DNA of 44,022 nucleotides from Flavobacteriaceae bacterium (GTDB lineage Bacteria; Bacteroidota; Bacteroidia; Flavobacteriales; Flavobacteriaceae). Below, in pieces: positions 17,245 through 28,135 of the stretch. The position numbers and the translations under genes are program-made. The notes below the pieces were generated by a model. The model made no database searches and was not told where the DNA came from. It saw only the letters and a list, made by a program, of their open reading frames with translations. Every line of letters starts with the position of its first letter. Positions within the stretch are counted from its first letter, which is position 1. The stretch covers positions 1 to 44,022 of the forward strand of contig JANTGS010000014.1 in the NCBI GenBank assembly GCA_024762795.1, given 5' to 3'.

Positions 17245-18777
17245 TTATTTAACCCATTCGGGAATTGAATCTAATTGAATATCAAACATATAAGTGCCAA
17301 GATAATAGGTTGCTAAGGTAACGATAATAATACCGACCAGGTTGAGGAAAAAACCTGTTTTGGTCATGGTCATCATAGGCAATCTTTTTGTACCGAAAAC
17401 TATAGCGTTAGGTGGGGTTGCTACCGGCAACATAAATGCAAGTGAGGCTGAAATGGTTGCAGGTAACATAAAGAGCAACGGATTTACATTGGCACTCAGG
17501 GCCAATCCTGCCAATACCGGTAAAAGGGTGCTGGAGGTGGCTGTATTTGAAGTGATTTCTGTTAAAAAGGTTATAACGGTTGCGATAATGACAATGATAA
17601 CAATAGGATGAATATCTTTTAACCAGATCAATGAATTACCAATCCATAAGGATAAACCGGATTCTTTAAAACCACTGGCCAAAGCAAAACCTCCGCCAAA
17701 CAATAAAAGTATCTCCCAGGGAATACTCTCGGCGGTTTTCCAGTCCATTAAAAAACTTCTTTTCTTTTGTTTGGAGGGAATCAGGAACAACAAGATCGCA
17801 ATAAAAATAGCAACAGTTCCATCATTAAAATAAGTGGGATTATCAAAAAGTCCGGACCACCCGGGTATGGTAAAAGATCCCAGATTGATATCTGCTCTTA
17901 AAAACCATAACAAACCCAGAATGATAAATAAAATACCCATGATTTTTTGTTCATAGGTCCATTTTCCCATCGCTTTGTATTCATCAACAATAACTGAGTG
18001 ATCGAGTTGCTTAAAATTCTTACCTGATTTCACAAAGACAAAATACAGGTAGATCCAAGTTATAAAGAATAAAAGCACAGAAATAGGAAAAGCATAAAAA
18101 AACCAATTTGAAAAAGTAATATCAGGCGCATTGGGGAAATTTATTTTTAAAACCCGTACAAAAAGTAAGTTGGGAGGTGTACCGATAAGTGTTGCAATAC
18201 CACCTATAGAGGCACTATAGGCAATAGCTAGAAGTAATCCCACAGAGAAATGTTTCACACTATCTTTTGAGTTGATCTCTTCAAGTTTTCCGATAACCGA
18301 AAGGAGAATAGGGATCATCAACATGGTGGTGGCCGAATTAGAGATCCACATAGAAAGAAAAGCAGTGCCCACCATAAAACCCATCAGTATTCTTCCGGGG
18401 CTTACGCCGATTACCATCAGTATTTTAAGGGCAATTCTTTTGTGAAGATTCCATTTTTCCAGCGCCAGCGCTACAAGAAATCCGCCAAGGAATAAGAAAA
18501 TGATATAATTAAAATAGGTTGATGAGACTGATTTCCCATCCATAATGCCTAAAAGCGGAAAAAGAACAACGGGTAAAATTGAAGTTACCGCCAAAGGAAC
18601 AATCTCTGTTACCCACCATAATGCCATTAAAACTGCTACAGCAAAAGTATAGGTAATTTCAGGCTTTCCGGGTTCAAGGTCAACAAATAAAACAATGTAC
18701 AGAAACAGAACCGGTGCAAGAAGGAAAAATATTTTTCTTAAAAAATGACTTTCTTTTACAAATTCTTTATATTTCAT
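17245..18777 (-). CDS. DASS/SLC13-family di- or tricarboxylate (or sulfate):Na+ symporter
   Basis: A 510-aa membrane protein with about 11-13 helices. Both SNT-type signature motifs of the divalent anion:sodium symporter family are visible (SNSATTM about 152-158 and TSNTATSS in the second repeat), and the C-terminal half repeats the N-terminal fold. Usual substrates are succinate, malate, fumarate, citrate or sulfate. Its ATG overlaps the stop of the CocE-like hydrolase by one base (TAATG), and the methyltransferase starts right after its own stop, so the three are one translationally coupled unit. Confidence 0.93.
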   Translation of the reverse strand: MKYKEFVKESHFLRKIFFLLAPVLFLYIVLFVDLEPGKPEITYTFAVAVLMALWWVTEIVPLAVTSILPVVLFPLLGIMDGKSVSSTYFNYIIFLFLGGFLVALALEKWNLHKRIALKILMVIGVSPGRILMGFMVGTAFLSMWISNSATTMLMIPILLSVIGKLEEINSKDSVKHFSVGLLLAIAYSASIGGIATLIGTPPNLLFVRVLKINFPNAPDITFSNWFFYAFPISVLLFFITWIYLYFVFVKSGKNFKQLDHSVIVDEYKAMGKWTYEQKIMGILFIILGLLWFLRADINLGSFTIPGWSGLFDNPTYFNDGTVAIFIAILLFLIPSKQKKRSFLMDWKTAESIPWEILLLFGGGFALASGFKESGLSLWIGNSLIWLKDIHPIVIIVIIATVITFLTEITSNTATSSTLLPVLAGLALSANVNPLLFMLPATISASLAFMLPVATPPNAIVFGTKRLPMMTMTKTGFFLNLVGIIIVTLATYYLGTYMFDIQLDSIPEWVK

Positions 18778-20702
18778 TATTGAGGTAAAACTTTAAATAT
18801 AATTTTTGAATCAGTATAAACACTATGTGTCTGTGTTTTAAAATTTCTTTCATCAGCTTTATAGATGTTGGGCACATAGGTCTGAGGATTTAGATCGATC
18901 AGAGGAAACCAGGTGCTCTGAATCTGGATCTGAATCTTATGACCTTTCTTAAAAGTATGGAACACATCCTGCAATTTAATATTTACGGCAGTCTTCTTGT
19001 TTGGAATAAATGGTTCGGGATGAGAAAAACTATTTCTAAATCTTCCGCGCATCACTTCACTTCTGATCATCAAATGATAATTACTCAATTTTAAATGATC
19101 CTGCATTCCTTCTTTTTGTTCTTCAATAACAGCTGGATGTACATCGATTACTTTTACGATCCAGTCGGCAGCAGTCCCCGTTGTAGCAACGTTTAATTTT
19201 GCAATGATATCACCGATTATAGTAAAATCCTTATCCAGGACTTTGGTTTCAAATGTGAGCACATCGGTTCTTCTGGCAGCAAAACGCTGGTCATCCGACA
19301 TGTATTTTCGTGGTGTAAAAACAGTTTTAATATCTTCGGAATAGGGTACAGGTTTTTTTACATCACTCACAAATTTAATAGCTTTGGTCGATATTTTTTT
19401 TGTGGTCAGCCGGTTTCCTTCAGACAGATAGGCAACTTGTTCTACAGCTTCTTTCGGGGGCCAGGAATCATATTGTTTCCATTCTTTCTTCCCGGTATCG
19501 AAAACATAAGCTTCGGGCAAGCCGGAATTAGAGTCTCCGTTCCCTTTTAAGAAATGATTAAAGAACTTAGTTTCAATATTCTTTTGAAAAAATTCGGAAA
19601 TAGAATCACCAAAATAATAATTCCCAACAAAGTTCTTCCCACTTGATCTTGCCCAGGAACCATGAGACCAGGGCCCAAAAACCATGGTATTGTAGTTCTC
19701 CGGATTGTATTTTTCTATGGTTTTATAGGTTTCTAAAGGTCCGTAAAGATCCTCTGCATCAAACCATCCCCCAACGATCATAGTGGCAACAGTTGGTTTT
19801 ACCTTTTTTAAATGCTGAATGATCCCTTTGCTTTGCCAAACGCTGTCGTAATTAGGATGCTCGGTAATTTCTTTCCAGAAAAAGTCATCTATCCTGTCGT
19901 AATTACTCATACTTTTATCATCCAGTCTTTTGTAATGAAAATATTTATTAAGATTTTTTAGCGGCCCCGCATCTAGAAAGAATTGGTACTGATCTTTAGA
20001 TTTCATTTTAGGGAAGCTGTACCAGGCAGAATCGACGGGCTGATCTTTTGGCGTCCCAAACAGTGAAACAGCCCTGAAATAACTCAGTAAAAAAGCTCCG
20101 TTATGGTGAAAATCGTCAAAGAAGAAATCGCCAATACAGGCCTGGGGGGAGGAAGCCTTTAACGCCGGATGAGCATCAAGTACACCGTAAGTGGCATAAA
20201 AACCGGGATAAGAAATTCCCCAGATCCCCACATTTCCATTGTTATTTTCAACATTTTTTACAAGCCAGTCGATCGTATCATAAGTATCTGAACTTTCGTC
20301 GATATCATTTTTGTCCTTTTTAACAGGAATATAGGCCCGCATATTATCATAGGTTCCTTCACTCATCCATCTTCCTCTTACATCCTGATAAACTATAATA
20401 TTTCCTTCTTTCATCAAAATGGAATTCGGGCCGATCTTTTCGGGGAATTTATCAGCTCCATAGGGTCGGCAACTGTAGGGAGTTCTTTTGATAAGAATAG
20501 GATATTTTTGACTTTTATCTTTTGGGGAATAGATAGTAGTATGAAGTTTTATGCCATCCCGCATCTCAATATTTACTTCTGTTTTGTCGTAATGATCTTT
20601 TACATAGGTGTCTCTTGCCTTTTTCGGTTCTTTTTTCTGGCATCCGGTTAATAAAAAGGAGGCTATTAATAAAAAAGTAAAATAGTGTAGAAATTTTTTC
20701 AT
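18777..20702 (-). CDS. CocE/NonD-family hydrolase, lipoprotein
   Basis: A 641-aa serine hydrolase of the CocE/NonD group (X-Pro dipeptidyl-peptidase S15, cocaine esterase, glutaryl-7-ACA acylase relatives). A lipoprotein signal ends in LLTGC (Cys21), placing it on the envelope. The alpha/beta-hydrolase domain (about 40-370) has a complete triad: Ser164 in GISYPG, Asp315 in GGWFD, and His347 in GPWSHGSW. The C-terminal jelly-roll domain (about 430-635) is typical. Such enzymes cleave amide or ester bonds with an acyl side chain. Being coupled to a DASS transporter suggests that the released acid (for example a dicarboxylate) is imported; this is inference. Confidence 0.92.
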   Translation of the reverse strand: MKKFLHYFTFLLIASFLLTGCQKKEPKKARDTYVKDHYDKTEVNIEMRDGIKLHTTIYSPKDKSQKYPILIKRTPYSCRPYGADKFPEKIGPNSILMKEGNIIVYQDVRGRWMSEGTYDNMRAYIPVKKDKNDIDESSDTYDTIDWLVKNVENNNGNVGIWGISYPGFYATYGVLDAHPALKASSPQACIGDFFFDDFHHNGAFLLSYFRAVSLFGTPKDQPVDSAWYSFPKMKSKDQYQFFLDAGPLKNLNKYFHYKRLDDKSMSNYDRIDDFFWKEITEHPNYDSVWQSKGIIQHLKKVKPTVATMIVGGWFDAEDLYGPLETYKTIEKYNPENYNTMVFGPWSHGSWARSSGKNFVGNYYFGDSISEFFQKNIETKFFNHFLKGNGDSNSGLPEAYVFDTGKKEWKQYDSWPPKEAVEQVAYLSEGNRLTTKKISTKAIKFVSDVKKPVPYSEDIKTVFTPRKYMSDDQRFAARRTDVLTFETKVLDKDFTIIGDIIAKLNVATTGTAADWIVKVIDVHPAVIEEQKEGMQDHLKLSNYHLMIRSEVMRGRFRNSFSHPEPFIPNKKTAVNIKLQDVFHTFKKGHKIQIQIQSTWFPLIDLNPQTYVPNIYKADERNFKTQTHSVYTDSKIIFKVLPQ

Positions 20703-20724
20703 AGTATTTCTTTAATTATTAAAT

Positions 20725-21543
20725 TTATTCTGCAATGTCACCCAGTTGATATCCTTCAACATAAGCGATTTTAATTCCATTTTCATGATATAATTTCTTG
20801 ATCATTGCCCGGGTCTTTCTTACTGCTATCCAATAATGATCGGGCGTAGTATAGGGCCTTACAGCAATAATAACATTATGGGTATCAAAATTATCGATCT
20901 CAATCAGAGGTTTGGGTTCTTTGAGTATTTCAGGGATATCTTTCATGGCATCAAAGATTAGTTTTTTGACTCTGGGAAAACTTTCAGTATAAGGGGTTGG
21001 AATCAAAACTTCAACTCTTCTGGTACCTATTTCTGAAAAATTTGTGATAATAGTATCGGTTATATGAGAATTTGGGACTATGATCGTATTTTCATCTATA
21101 GTTATAATTTTAGTGCTAAAAATCCCTATTTCTTCCACTTTTCCATAATAATCATCTATCAGGATCCAGTCAAATGTTTTAAAAGGTTTAAGGGAGAGGA
21201 TCAAAATACCTGAAGCAAAGTTTCCGAGGCTTCCTTGTAAAGCCATTCCGATAGCAAAACCTACTGCGGCAAGTACAGCTATAATCCCTGTAAGATCGGC
21301 TCCAAGTATAGTAGCAATCAATAAAAAGAGTCCAACTTTAAATGAAATATCAACTAATGATATAATAAAGGGAATGATGTCCTGAGTAAAGTTGTATTTT
21401 TTTAAGATACCATTTGTGAAATTGACTATATTTTTTATAATCTTTAATCCCAACCACAAAATAAATGCGGCAAGGATGATTTTGGGAATATAAAAAACTA
21501 TTTTATCTGTAGCCAGATCAAGATAATGGTAAATCTTTTCCAT
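20725..21543 (-). CDS. Small-conductance mechanosensitive channel (MscS family)
   Basis: A 272-aa channel protein with three N-terminal helices (about 15-38, 58-80, 84-112). The pore-lining third helix carries the Ala/Gly pattern AAVGFAIGMALQGSLGNFAS. The cytoplasmic beta and alpha/beta domains of the heptameric cage follow (FKTFDWILI, VEEIGIFSTKI, NTIIVPNSHI). It releases solutes upon hypo-osmotic shock. It lies 22 bases upstream of the CocE-like gene on the same strand, so it may lead that operon. Confidence 0.93.
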   Translation of the reverse strand: MEKIYHYLDLATDKIVFYIPKIILAAFILWLGLKIIKNIVNFTNGILKKYNFTQDIIPFIISLVDISFKVGLFLLIATILGADLTGIIAVLAAVGFAIGMALQGSLGNFASGILILSLKPFKTFDWILIDDYYGKVEEIGIFSTKIITIDENTIIVPNSHITDTIITNFSEIGTRRVEVLIPTPYTESFPRVKKLIFDAMKDIPEILKEPKPLIEIDNFDTHNVIIAVRPYTTPDHYWIAVRKTRAMIKKLYHENGIKIAYVEGYQLGDIAE

Positions 21544-21640
21544 ATAGGTGATTGAATTGTTAAAACATGTATTGAAAACACAATACCCCCACTAACAAAG
21601 TTATTAAATAAATTCAGATAAATATGTAAATTTTAAAACA

Positions 21641-24600
21641 TTACATATTTCTTCTGTATTGTCCTCCCACTTCAAACAAAGCAGAAGTAAGTTGACCAAG
21701 AGAACAAACCTTGCTCGCTTCCATCAATTGTTCAAAAATATTCTGATTATGAATAGCTTTTTCTTTTAAAAGTCTGATCTCTTTTGAGGATCTTTCCTCG
21801 TTTTTCTTAATCAGATTTTTAACCACACTGATCTGTCTTTGTTTTTCATCTTCAGTAGCTCTGATCACTTCCTGTGGCAGAATGGTTGGAGAGCCCTTAC
21901 TACTTAAAAAAGTGTTTACCCCAATGATAGGAAATTTTCCGGTGTGCTTGAGCTCTTCGTAATACAGACTTTCCTCCTGAATCTTTGATCGCTGATACAT
22001 GGTTTCCATGGCTCCTAAAACACCACCTCTTTCGGTAATTCTGTCAAATTCGGCATAAACAGCTTCTTCAACCAAATCGGTTAATTCTTCGATGATAAAC
22101 GCACCCTGAATAGGATTCTCATTTTTAGCCAGGCCGAGCTCTTTGTTGATAATCAGCTGAATAGCCATGGCGCGCCGTACCGATTCTTCCGTAGGAGTAG
22201 TAATGGCCTCATCATAAGCGTTGGTATGCAGTGAGTTGCAATTATCATAAATGGCGTAAAGGGCCTGTAAAGTGGTTCTTATGTCGTTAAAATCGATCTC
22301 CTGAGCATGTAAACTTCTGCCCGAGGTCTGAATATGATATTTAAGCATTTGTGCTCTTTCATTGGCCCCGTATTTATGTTTCATGGCTTTTGACCATATC
22401 TTACGGGCTACCCTGCCAATAACGGCATATTCAGGGTCGATACCATTAGAAAAGAAGAAGGATAGATTCGGACCAAATTTATTGATATCCATGCCTCTGC
22501 TGAGGTAATATTCCACATAAGTAAAACCATTAGCCAGCGTAAATGCCAGTTGCGATATAGGGTTGGCGCCGGCTTCAGCGATATGATAACCTGAAATTGA
22601 AACCGAATAAAAATTCCGGATATGATGATCAATAAAATACTCCTGTACATCACCCATGAGTTTAAGAGCGAATTCTGTGGAAAATATACAGGTATTTTGA
22701 GCCTGGTCTTCTTTTAAGATATCGGCCTGAACGGTTCCTCTTACTTTTGAAATAGTTTCTGATTTGATCTTTTGATAGATATCTTCAGGCAGTACTTCAT
22801 CACCGGTTACTCCCAATAACATCAAACCCAAACCGTTGTTGCCTTCCGGTAAATCACCAAAATATTCAGGGCGTTCAATATTTTTTTCAGAATAGATCTT
22901 TTTAATCTTTTTCTCAACTTCTTTTTCAAGATTGTTGGATATTATATATTTTTCACATTCCTGATCGATGGCAGCATTCAGAAAGAATCCAAGCATCATA
23001 GGTGCCGGGCCGTTGATCGTCATGGAAACTGAGGTGAGTGCATGAGTAAGATCAAAACCGGAATACAGTTTTTTAAGATCATCGAGACAGCAAATAGAAA
23101 CACCGGCATTCCCGATCTTACCATAGATATCAGGCCGGATATCAGGATCATTACCGTAAAGTGTAACGCTGTCAAATGCGGTTGAAAGACGTTTAGCTTC
23201 CGAATCTTTACTCACATAATGAAAGCGTCTGTTGGTTCTTTCAGGCCCACCTTCTCCTGCAAACATCCGGGTTGGGTCTTCACCGGTTCTTTTAAAAGGA
23301 TAGATCCCGGCAGTATACGGGAATTCTCCCGGTACATTTTCCTGTAATGTCCATTGCAGGAGATCTCCCCAGGCTTTATACTTAGGCAGCACGATCTTTG
23401 GAATTTGTAAATGGGATAAAGAGCGTGAATATGTTTTAATATGGATCTCTTTATTTCTTACTTTAAAAGTAAAAGTTTTGTTCTTATAGCGTTGTTTTTT
23501 TTGATCAAAATTGATTATGGTCAGCCAGTTTCTTTGATCAAGGTCTAATTTAACTTTATTAAATTCTTCGGTCAACTGATTTGTAAGATCTTTATAAGTT
23601 CTATCAAGCTCTGAATCATCTGCAAGAATGCCATTTTCAGTCAGTTGAACCTCTTTTTTGCTGATGGTTTCAAGCGTTTTATAAATACTGTACAATTTTT
23701 GAGCAATTTCACTTTGTTTCCTGGCCCACTGATCGTAGCTATGATTGTTTTCAGTAATTTCTGATAAATAACGGGTTCTGTTAGGGGGAATAATGAATTT
23801 TTTTTCACTCATCGAAGTGTTCAGCTTAAAAGTATTTTTAAACCGGTTTCCTGATTTTTCATTTAGTTTTTCAATAAGAACCTGATACAGATTATTGGTG
23901 CCCGGATCATTGAATTGAGAGGCAATGGTTCCGTACACAGGCATTGCGTCAATCTCCTTTTCCCACAGCTGGTGATTGCGCTGGTATTGTTTTTTTACAT
24001 CACGAAGTGCATCTAAAGCCCCTCTTTTATCAAATTTATTTATTGCGATTACATCGGCAAAGTCGATCATATCAATTTTTTCAAGTTGAGTGGCCGCGCC
24101 ATATTCAGGAGTCATTACATAAAGGGCAACATCAGAATAATCAAGTATTTCAGTATCAGACTGGCCTATTCCTGAAGTTTCAAGGATGATCATATCATAA
24201 TGTGCCGATTTTAATATTTCAATAGCATCACTCACATGTTTAGATAGTGCCAGATTGGATTGTCTTGTGGCAAGAGAACGCATATAAACCCTATCGTTGT
24301 TGATGGAATTCATTCTGATCCTGTCACCCAAAAGCGCACCTCCTGTTTTTTTCTTTGTCGGATCCACAGAAACGATAGCAATTGTTTTCTTGGGAAAATC
24401 AGCCAGATATCTTCTTACCAGTTCATCAACCAATGAAGATTTACCGGAGCCGCCGGTTCCTGTGATTCCCAAAACGGGTACATCTTGTTTAAAATCACCT
24501 AAGGAATGAAAAGCTTTTTGAAAATCAACGTGGTTATTTTCAGCCATTGTAATTAACCGGGCAATGGTATTTACATCTTTAGATTTTATTTTATTTTTTA

Positions 24601-25066
24601 ATTTCTTGTCAGGATCAAGATTTGTCATTGAAAAATCAGATTGCTCCACCATATCATTGATCATTCCCTGGAGTCCCATTTTTCTACCATCATCAGGAGA
24701 GTAAATCCTTAATATACCGTAATCCATCAGGTCTTTTATCTCTTCGGGAAGAATTACACCGCCTCCGCCGCCAAAGATCTTGATCTGCGGTGATTTTTTT
24801 TCCTGAAGCAGATCATACATATATTTAAAATATTCATTGTGACCACCCTGGTAAGAGGTCATGGCAATAGCATTGGCATCTTCCTGAATAGCGGTATTTA
24901 CTACTTCTTCAACGCTGCGGTCATGGCCGAGATGTATCACTTCCACACCGGTTGCCTGAATGATTCTGCGCATCACATTGATGGCTGCATCATGCCCGTC
25001 GAAAAGTGAGGCGGCAGTTACAATTCTAATCTTATTTTTTGGTTTGTAGGGCTTAACTCGATTCAT
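21641..25066 (-). CDS. icmF: Fused acyl-CoA mutase IcmF (B12-binding, MeaB-like G protein and mutase domains)
   Basis: A 1141-aa coenzyme-B12-dependent mutase that interconverts isobutyryl-CoA and n-butyryl-CoA (some members also act on pivalyl-CoA). Domain order is diagnostic: N-terminal B12-binding domain (about 12-140; cobalt-ligand His25 in DGHDAA, then SYQGG and FGGGGG), central GTPase chaperone like MeaB (P loop GTGGSGKS 203-210; [13 protein letters not shown]), and C-terminal TIM-barrel mutase (about 560-1110; [21 protein letters not shown]). The methylmalonyl-CoA mutase subunit layout (separate MutA/MutB) differs, so IcmF is preferred. I saw no cobalamin riboswitch upstream. It lies 113 bases after trkH. 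Confidence 0.94.
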   Translation of the reverse strand: MNRVKPYKPKNKIRIVTAASLFDGHDAAINVMRRIIQATGVEVIHLGHDRSVEEVVNTAIQEDANAIAMTSYQGGHNEYFKYMYDLLQEKKSPQIKIFGGGGGVILPEEIKDLMDYGILRIYSPDDGRKMGLQGMINDMVEQSDFSMTNLDPDKKLKNKIKSKDVNTIARLITMAENNHVDFQKAFHSLGDFKQDVPVLGITGTGGSGKSSLVDELVRRYLADFPKKTIAIVSVDPTKKKTGGALLGDRIRMNSINNDRVYMRSLATRQSNLALSKHVSDAIEILKSAHYDMIILETSGIGQSDTEILDYSDVALYVMTPEYGAATQLEKIDMIDFADVIAINKFDKRGALDALRDVKKQYQRNHQLWEKEIDAMPVYGTIASQFNDPGTNNLYQVLIEKLNEKSGNRFKNTFKLNTSMSEKKFIIPPNRTRYLSEITENNHSYDQWARKQSEIAQKLYSIYKTLETISKKEVQLTENGILADDSELDRTYKDLTNQLTEEFNKVKLDLDQRNWLTIINFDQKKQRYKNKTFTFKVRNKEIHIKTYSRSLSHLQIPKIVLPKYKAWGDLLQWTLQENVPGEFPYTAGIYPFKRTGEDPTRMFAGEGGPERTNRRFHYVSKDSEAKRLSTAFDSVTLYGNDPDIRPDIYGKIGNAGVSICCLDDLKKLYSGFDLTHALTSVSMTINGPAPMMLGFFLNAAIDQECEKYIISNNLEKEVEKKIKKIYSEKNIERPEYFGDLPEGNNGLGLMLLGVTGDEVLPEDIYQKIKSETISKVRGTVQADILKEDQAQNTCIFSTEFALKLMGDVQEYFIDHHIRNFYSVSISGYHIAEAGANPISQLAFTLANGFTYVEYYLSRGMDINKFGPNLSFFFSNGIDPEYAVIGRVARKIWSKAMKHKYGANERAQMLKYHIQTSGRSLHAQEIDFNDIRTTLQALYAIYDNCNSLHTNAYDEAITTPTEESVRRAMAIQLIINKELGLAKNENPIQGAFIIEELTDLVEEAVYAEFDRITERGGVLGAMETMYQRSKIQEESLYYEELKHTGKFPIIGVNTFLSSKGSPTILPQEVIRATEDEKQRQISVVKNLIKKNEERSSKEIRLLKEKAIHNQNIFEQLMEASKVCSLGQLTSALFEVGGQYRRNM

Positions 25067-25179
25067 AGGAATTTCTATAAGAATGTGACTGCAAGTTACA
25101 GAATTTAGATGAGTTTTTGCAAATCAGATAAGTTTGAAAATAAAGATATTTCAAAAAAATTACATAAAAAGCATCAGAT

Positions 25180-26691
25180 CTAATTGTTTCTCCAAAAAGC
25201 AGGGCTGATTATTATAAGAACCGTAAAAAGTTCGAGTCGGCCAAGAAGCATTAAAAATGACGACCACCATTTGCCAAATGCCGGGAGAATATCGTAATTA
25301 TTTACCGGACTCAATTCGCCAAAAGCTGGCCCTACATTCCCCAGAGAAGAAGCAGAAGCTCCCATTGCCGTTAAGAAATCCAATCCGAGAATTCCAAAAA
25401 CCAAAGCACCTAAAGCAAAGATCATCAGGTAAAGGATAAAAAATGCCATAATGTTAAAAACGATACCTCTTTCCACAGCTTTTCCATTATATCTTACCGG
25501 AATAATCGCATTGGGATGAATGGTGCGTTTAAATTCGAGAAAGCCATTTTTAATCATGATGATCTGTCGTACGATCTTAACACCTCCGGCGGTGGATCCT
25601 GCAGAGGCTCCTGAAAACATCAATAAGAAGAACCCGATCGTTAAAAACTTAGACCAGAGGGTAAAATCGGCAGAGACAAAACCTGTTGTGGTTACAACGG
25701 CCAGAACCTGAAAAAGGGAATGCCGGAAAGAACTTTCCAATTCACCCCAAACCATGGGATGTGCAATGAGCTGGGTCTCTGTAGGGAATTTAGAAACTTC
25801 GGCATGGTAATAAACTACAAGAGTTGTGATCAGTGCCAGTCCCAGGACTCCTAAAAAATAATACCGAAATTCATCATCCTGAATAAATTTTTTAAATTTT
25901 CCTTTAAAAGCAAAGTAAGTAAGAACAAAATTTGTTCCGGCTATAAACATAAAAAATGAGATAATGTATTGTATTACAGGTTGATGATTCCAATAGGCAA
26001 TACTCGCATTTTTAGTGGAAAATCCCCCTGTAGAAAGTGTGCTCATAGCATGGTTCAGTGCATCAAAATAGCTCATTCCTGCTATTTTGAGCAGTATGGC
26101 TTCCAAAAGTGTAAGTCCGAAATAGATCAGCCATAGGCGTTTGGCCGTATCAGTAATCCTGGGGTGTAATTTATCGGCCGAAGGACCGGGAGCTTCGGCA
26201 GCAAACATTTGCATCCCACCAATACCGAGTAAAGGTAAAATAGCAATGGTTAATACGATAATTCCCATACCGCCTATCCAGTGAGTGGTACTTCTCCAGA
26301 ACAGAATTCCGTTAGGCATACTTTCAATATCATTTAAAATAGAAGCTCCTGTTGTGGTATAACCCGACATGGTTTCAAAAAATGCATTGGTGAGGGAAGG
26401 AATAGATCCCGAAAGGATATAGGGCAAGGTGCCGGAGAGCGACATCAGAATCCACCCAAAAGTAACCACAAGATAGCCTTCTCTTTTTTTAATTTGTTTT
26501 TTAAAACCTTTGGTGATAAATTGTAAAAGGCCTCCTATCACAATGGTTAAAAGTCCGGCATAAAGAATCCCTTTTGCGGCCTCTTCATGATAAAAAAAAC
26601 TTACCAAAGCCGAAATCAGCATAAATCCCCCGTTAAAGATCAATAACAGTCCCATCATTTGCAAAACGATCTTGAAATTGATTTTTTTCAT
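25180..26691 (-). CDS. trkH: Potassium uptake protein TrkH
   Basis: A 503-aa membrane subunit of the Trk potassium transporter. The four pore loops are visible (GYTTTGASI, LSTGGFSTKN, TTTGFVSADF, SSLGNVGPAFG), each with the expected filter glycine, and about ten membrane helices surround them. It works with the TrkA gating ring, whose gene lies 15 bases upstream on the same strand, so the two form an operon. Confidence 0.95.
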   Translation of the reverse strand: MKKINFKIVLQMMGLLLIFNGGFMLISALVSFFYHEEAAKGILYAGLLTIVIGGLLQFITKGFKKQIKKREGYLVVTFGWILMSLSGTLPYILSGSIPSLTNAFFETMSGYTTTGASILNDIESMPNGILFWRSTTHWIGGMGIIVLTIAILPLLGIGGMQMFAAEAPGPSADKLHPRITDTAKRLWLIYFGLTLLEAILLKIAGMSYFDALNHAMSTLSTGGFSTKNASIAYWNHQPVIQYIISFFMFIAGTNFVLTYFAFKGKFKKFIQDDEFRYYFLGVLGLALITTLVVYYHAEVSKFPTETQLIAHPMVWGELESSFRHSLFQVLAVVTTTGFVSADFTLWSKFLTIGFFLLMFSGASAGSTAGGVKIVRQIIMIKNGFLEFKRTIHPNAIIPVRYNGKAVERGIVFNIMAFFILYLMIFALGALVFGILGLDFLTAMGASASSLGNVGPAFGELSPVNNYDILPAFGKWWSSFLMLLGRLELFTVLIIISPAFWRNN

Positions 26692-26706
26692 TTTAGAGAT
26701 GTATTT

Positions 26707-28056
26707 TTAATTAAAGAATTTTTCAACTTTTGAAATGGTTTTAGGCAAACAGCAAACCACAACTTTATCATCTTCCTGAATTCTGAATCCGCCAAGTGGA
26801 ATAAAACCGGTAGTATTTCTTACAACACCGCCAATTATAGCATTTCTTGGGAAATTAAGATCGCGGATATCCTTTCGGGTGATCTTGGAACCTGCAGGGG
26901 TTTTAAATTCTAAAACTTCAGCATTCATATTGTTTAAAATGGTCATTTCCAGCACTTCACCTTTTCTGATATAACGAAATATATTATTGGCAGCTAAAAG
27001 CTTTTTATTGATAAGTGTATCGATTCCTATGTTCTTTGACAGTTTAAAATAATCGATATTCTGAACAAGAGAAATGGTTCTGTCTACCCCTTTAGATTTG
27101 GCAAAAAGACAACTCATGATATTGGTTTCCGATCTTCCGGTAACGGCAATAAAAGCATCCATCTCATCTACATTTTCTTCTTCCAGAAGTTCAACATCCC
27201 GGCAATCACCATAAATAACCAAAGCATCGGGAAGTTGTTCGGCAAGTTCAATGGCTTTGGCTTTATTTCTTTCAAAAAGTTTTACACTAAAACCTTTTTT
27301 GCATAATTCAAGTGCAGTTTTGGTGCCAATTCCACTTCCCCCTGCAATCATTACACTTTTAATTTCTTTACTCATTTTTCCGGAAAGATTCTGGATCTCA
27401 TCCACCCCTTCAGGAGTTGTAATAAAATAGGCCTGATCTCCGGCTTTAAAAACTGTATCTCCTCTGGGAATGATCGTTTCCATAGAGTCTGTATGTTGGA
27501 TAGCAACCGGCATAAAGTGCAAACCGGGATATTTCTCAGCGGCTTCTTTTACCGATAAACCAATCACCGGAGCATTTTTGTTGATCATAATTCCTACCAT
27601 GGTCAGAGCGCCTTCCTCAAAATCATGAGTATCGTGAAAAGCCGATTTATCGATTAGTAATTTTATTTCATTTGAGGCCAGTTCTTCAGTTGAGATCAGC
27701 TCATCTATACCGAGTTCGGCAAAATTAATTTCATTTTTTTTCTGGGTGAATTCGGTATTTCTGATCCTGGCGATGGTTTTTTTAGCTCCCAGTTTCTTGG
27801 CGATTACACAAATGGTAATGTTTGTGGTTTCAGATGAAGTAACGGCTATCAGTAGGTCGGTATTATCAATCTCATTTTCTTTTAATCGGACAATAGAAGT
27901 GGCATCAGCCTGGACGGTTTTTATATCCAGGCGCGTATCGGCATAGCTTAACCTTTCTTTATCTTTATCGATTAATGTAATGTTATGAGATTCATAAGAA
28001 AGTAATTTTGATAGGTGAAAACCTACTTCTCCGGCGCCGGCAATTGTAATATTCAT
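26707..28056 (-). CDS. trkA: Trk potassium regulatory NAD-binding protein TrkA
   Basis: A 449-aa peripheral protein that forms the cytoplasmic gating ring of TrkH and senses NAD(H)/ATP. It is a duplicated RCK protein: N-terminal Rossmann motif IAGAGEVGFHL (4-14), first TrkA-C domain (about 140-220), second Rossmann motif MIAGGSGIG (about 234-242), and second TrkA-C domain ending near 449. Some RCK-C domains are c-di-AMP receptors, which fits the cdaA gene in this window, but binding here is inference. It is divergent from radC. Confidence 0.95.
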   Translation of the reverse strand: MNITIAGAGEVGFHLSKLLSYESHNITLIDKDKERLSYADTRLDIKTVQADATSIVRLKENEIDNTDLLIAVTSSETTNITICVIAKKLGAKKTIARIRNTEFTQKKNEINFAELGIDELISTEELASNEIKLLIDKSAFHDTHDFEEGALTMVGIMINKNAPVIGLSVKEAAEKYPGLHFMPVAIQHTDSMETIIPRGDTVFKAGDQAYFITTPEGVDEIQNLSGKMSKEIKSVMIAGGSGIGTKTALELCKKGFSVKLFERNKAKAIELAEQLPDALVIYGDCRDVELLEEENVDEMDAFIAVTGRSETNIMSCLFAKSKGVDRTISLVQNIDYFKLSKNIGIDTLINKKLLAANNIFRYIRKGEVLEMTILNNMNAEVLEFKTPAGSKITRKDIRDLNFPRNAIIGGVVRNTTGFIPLGGFRIQEDDKVVVCCLPKTISKVEKFFN

Positions 28057-28135
28057 AATAATAGTTTATGAAAATGATTATGTATAACAAATGTATTCTT
28101 TTTCTTTTATATATTTAAAGAAAATATTCGAACCC

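Noticed and set aside
25067-25179. Cobalamin riboswitch before the B12-dependent mutase
   Set aside because: The gap is only 113 bases and AT-rich, with no B12-box-like sequence; a cobalamin riboswitch needs about 200 nt.
28091-28135. Upstream ATG for radC at 28091
   Set aside because: The 15 extra residues are not conserved in RadC; ATG 28136 gives the usual N terminus.
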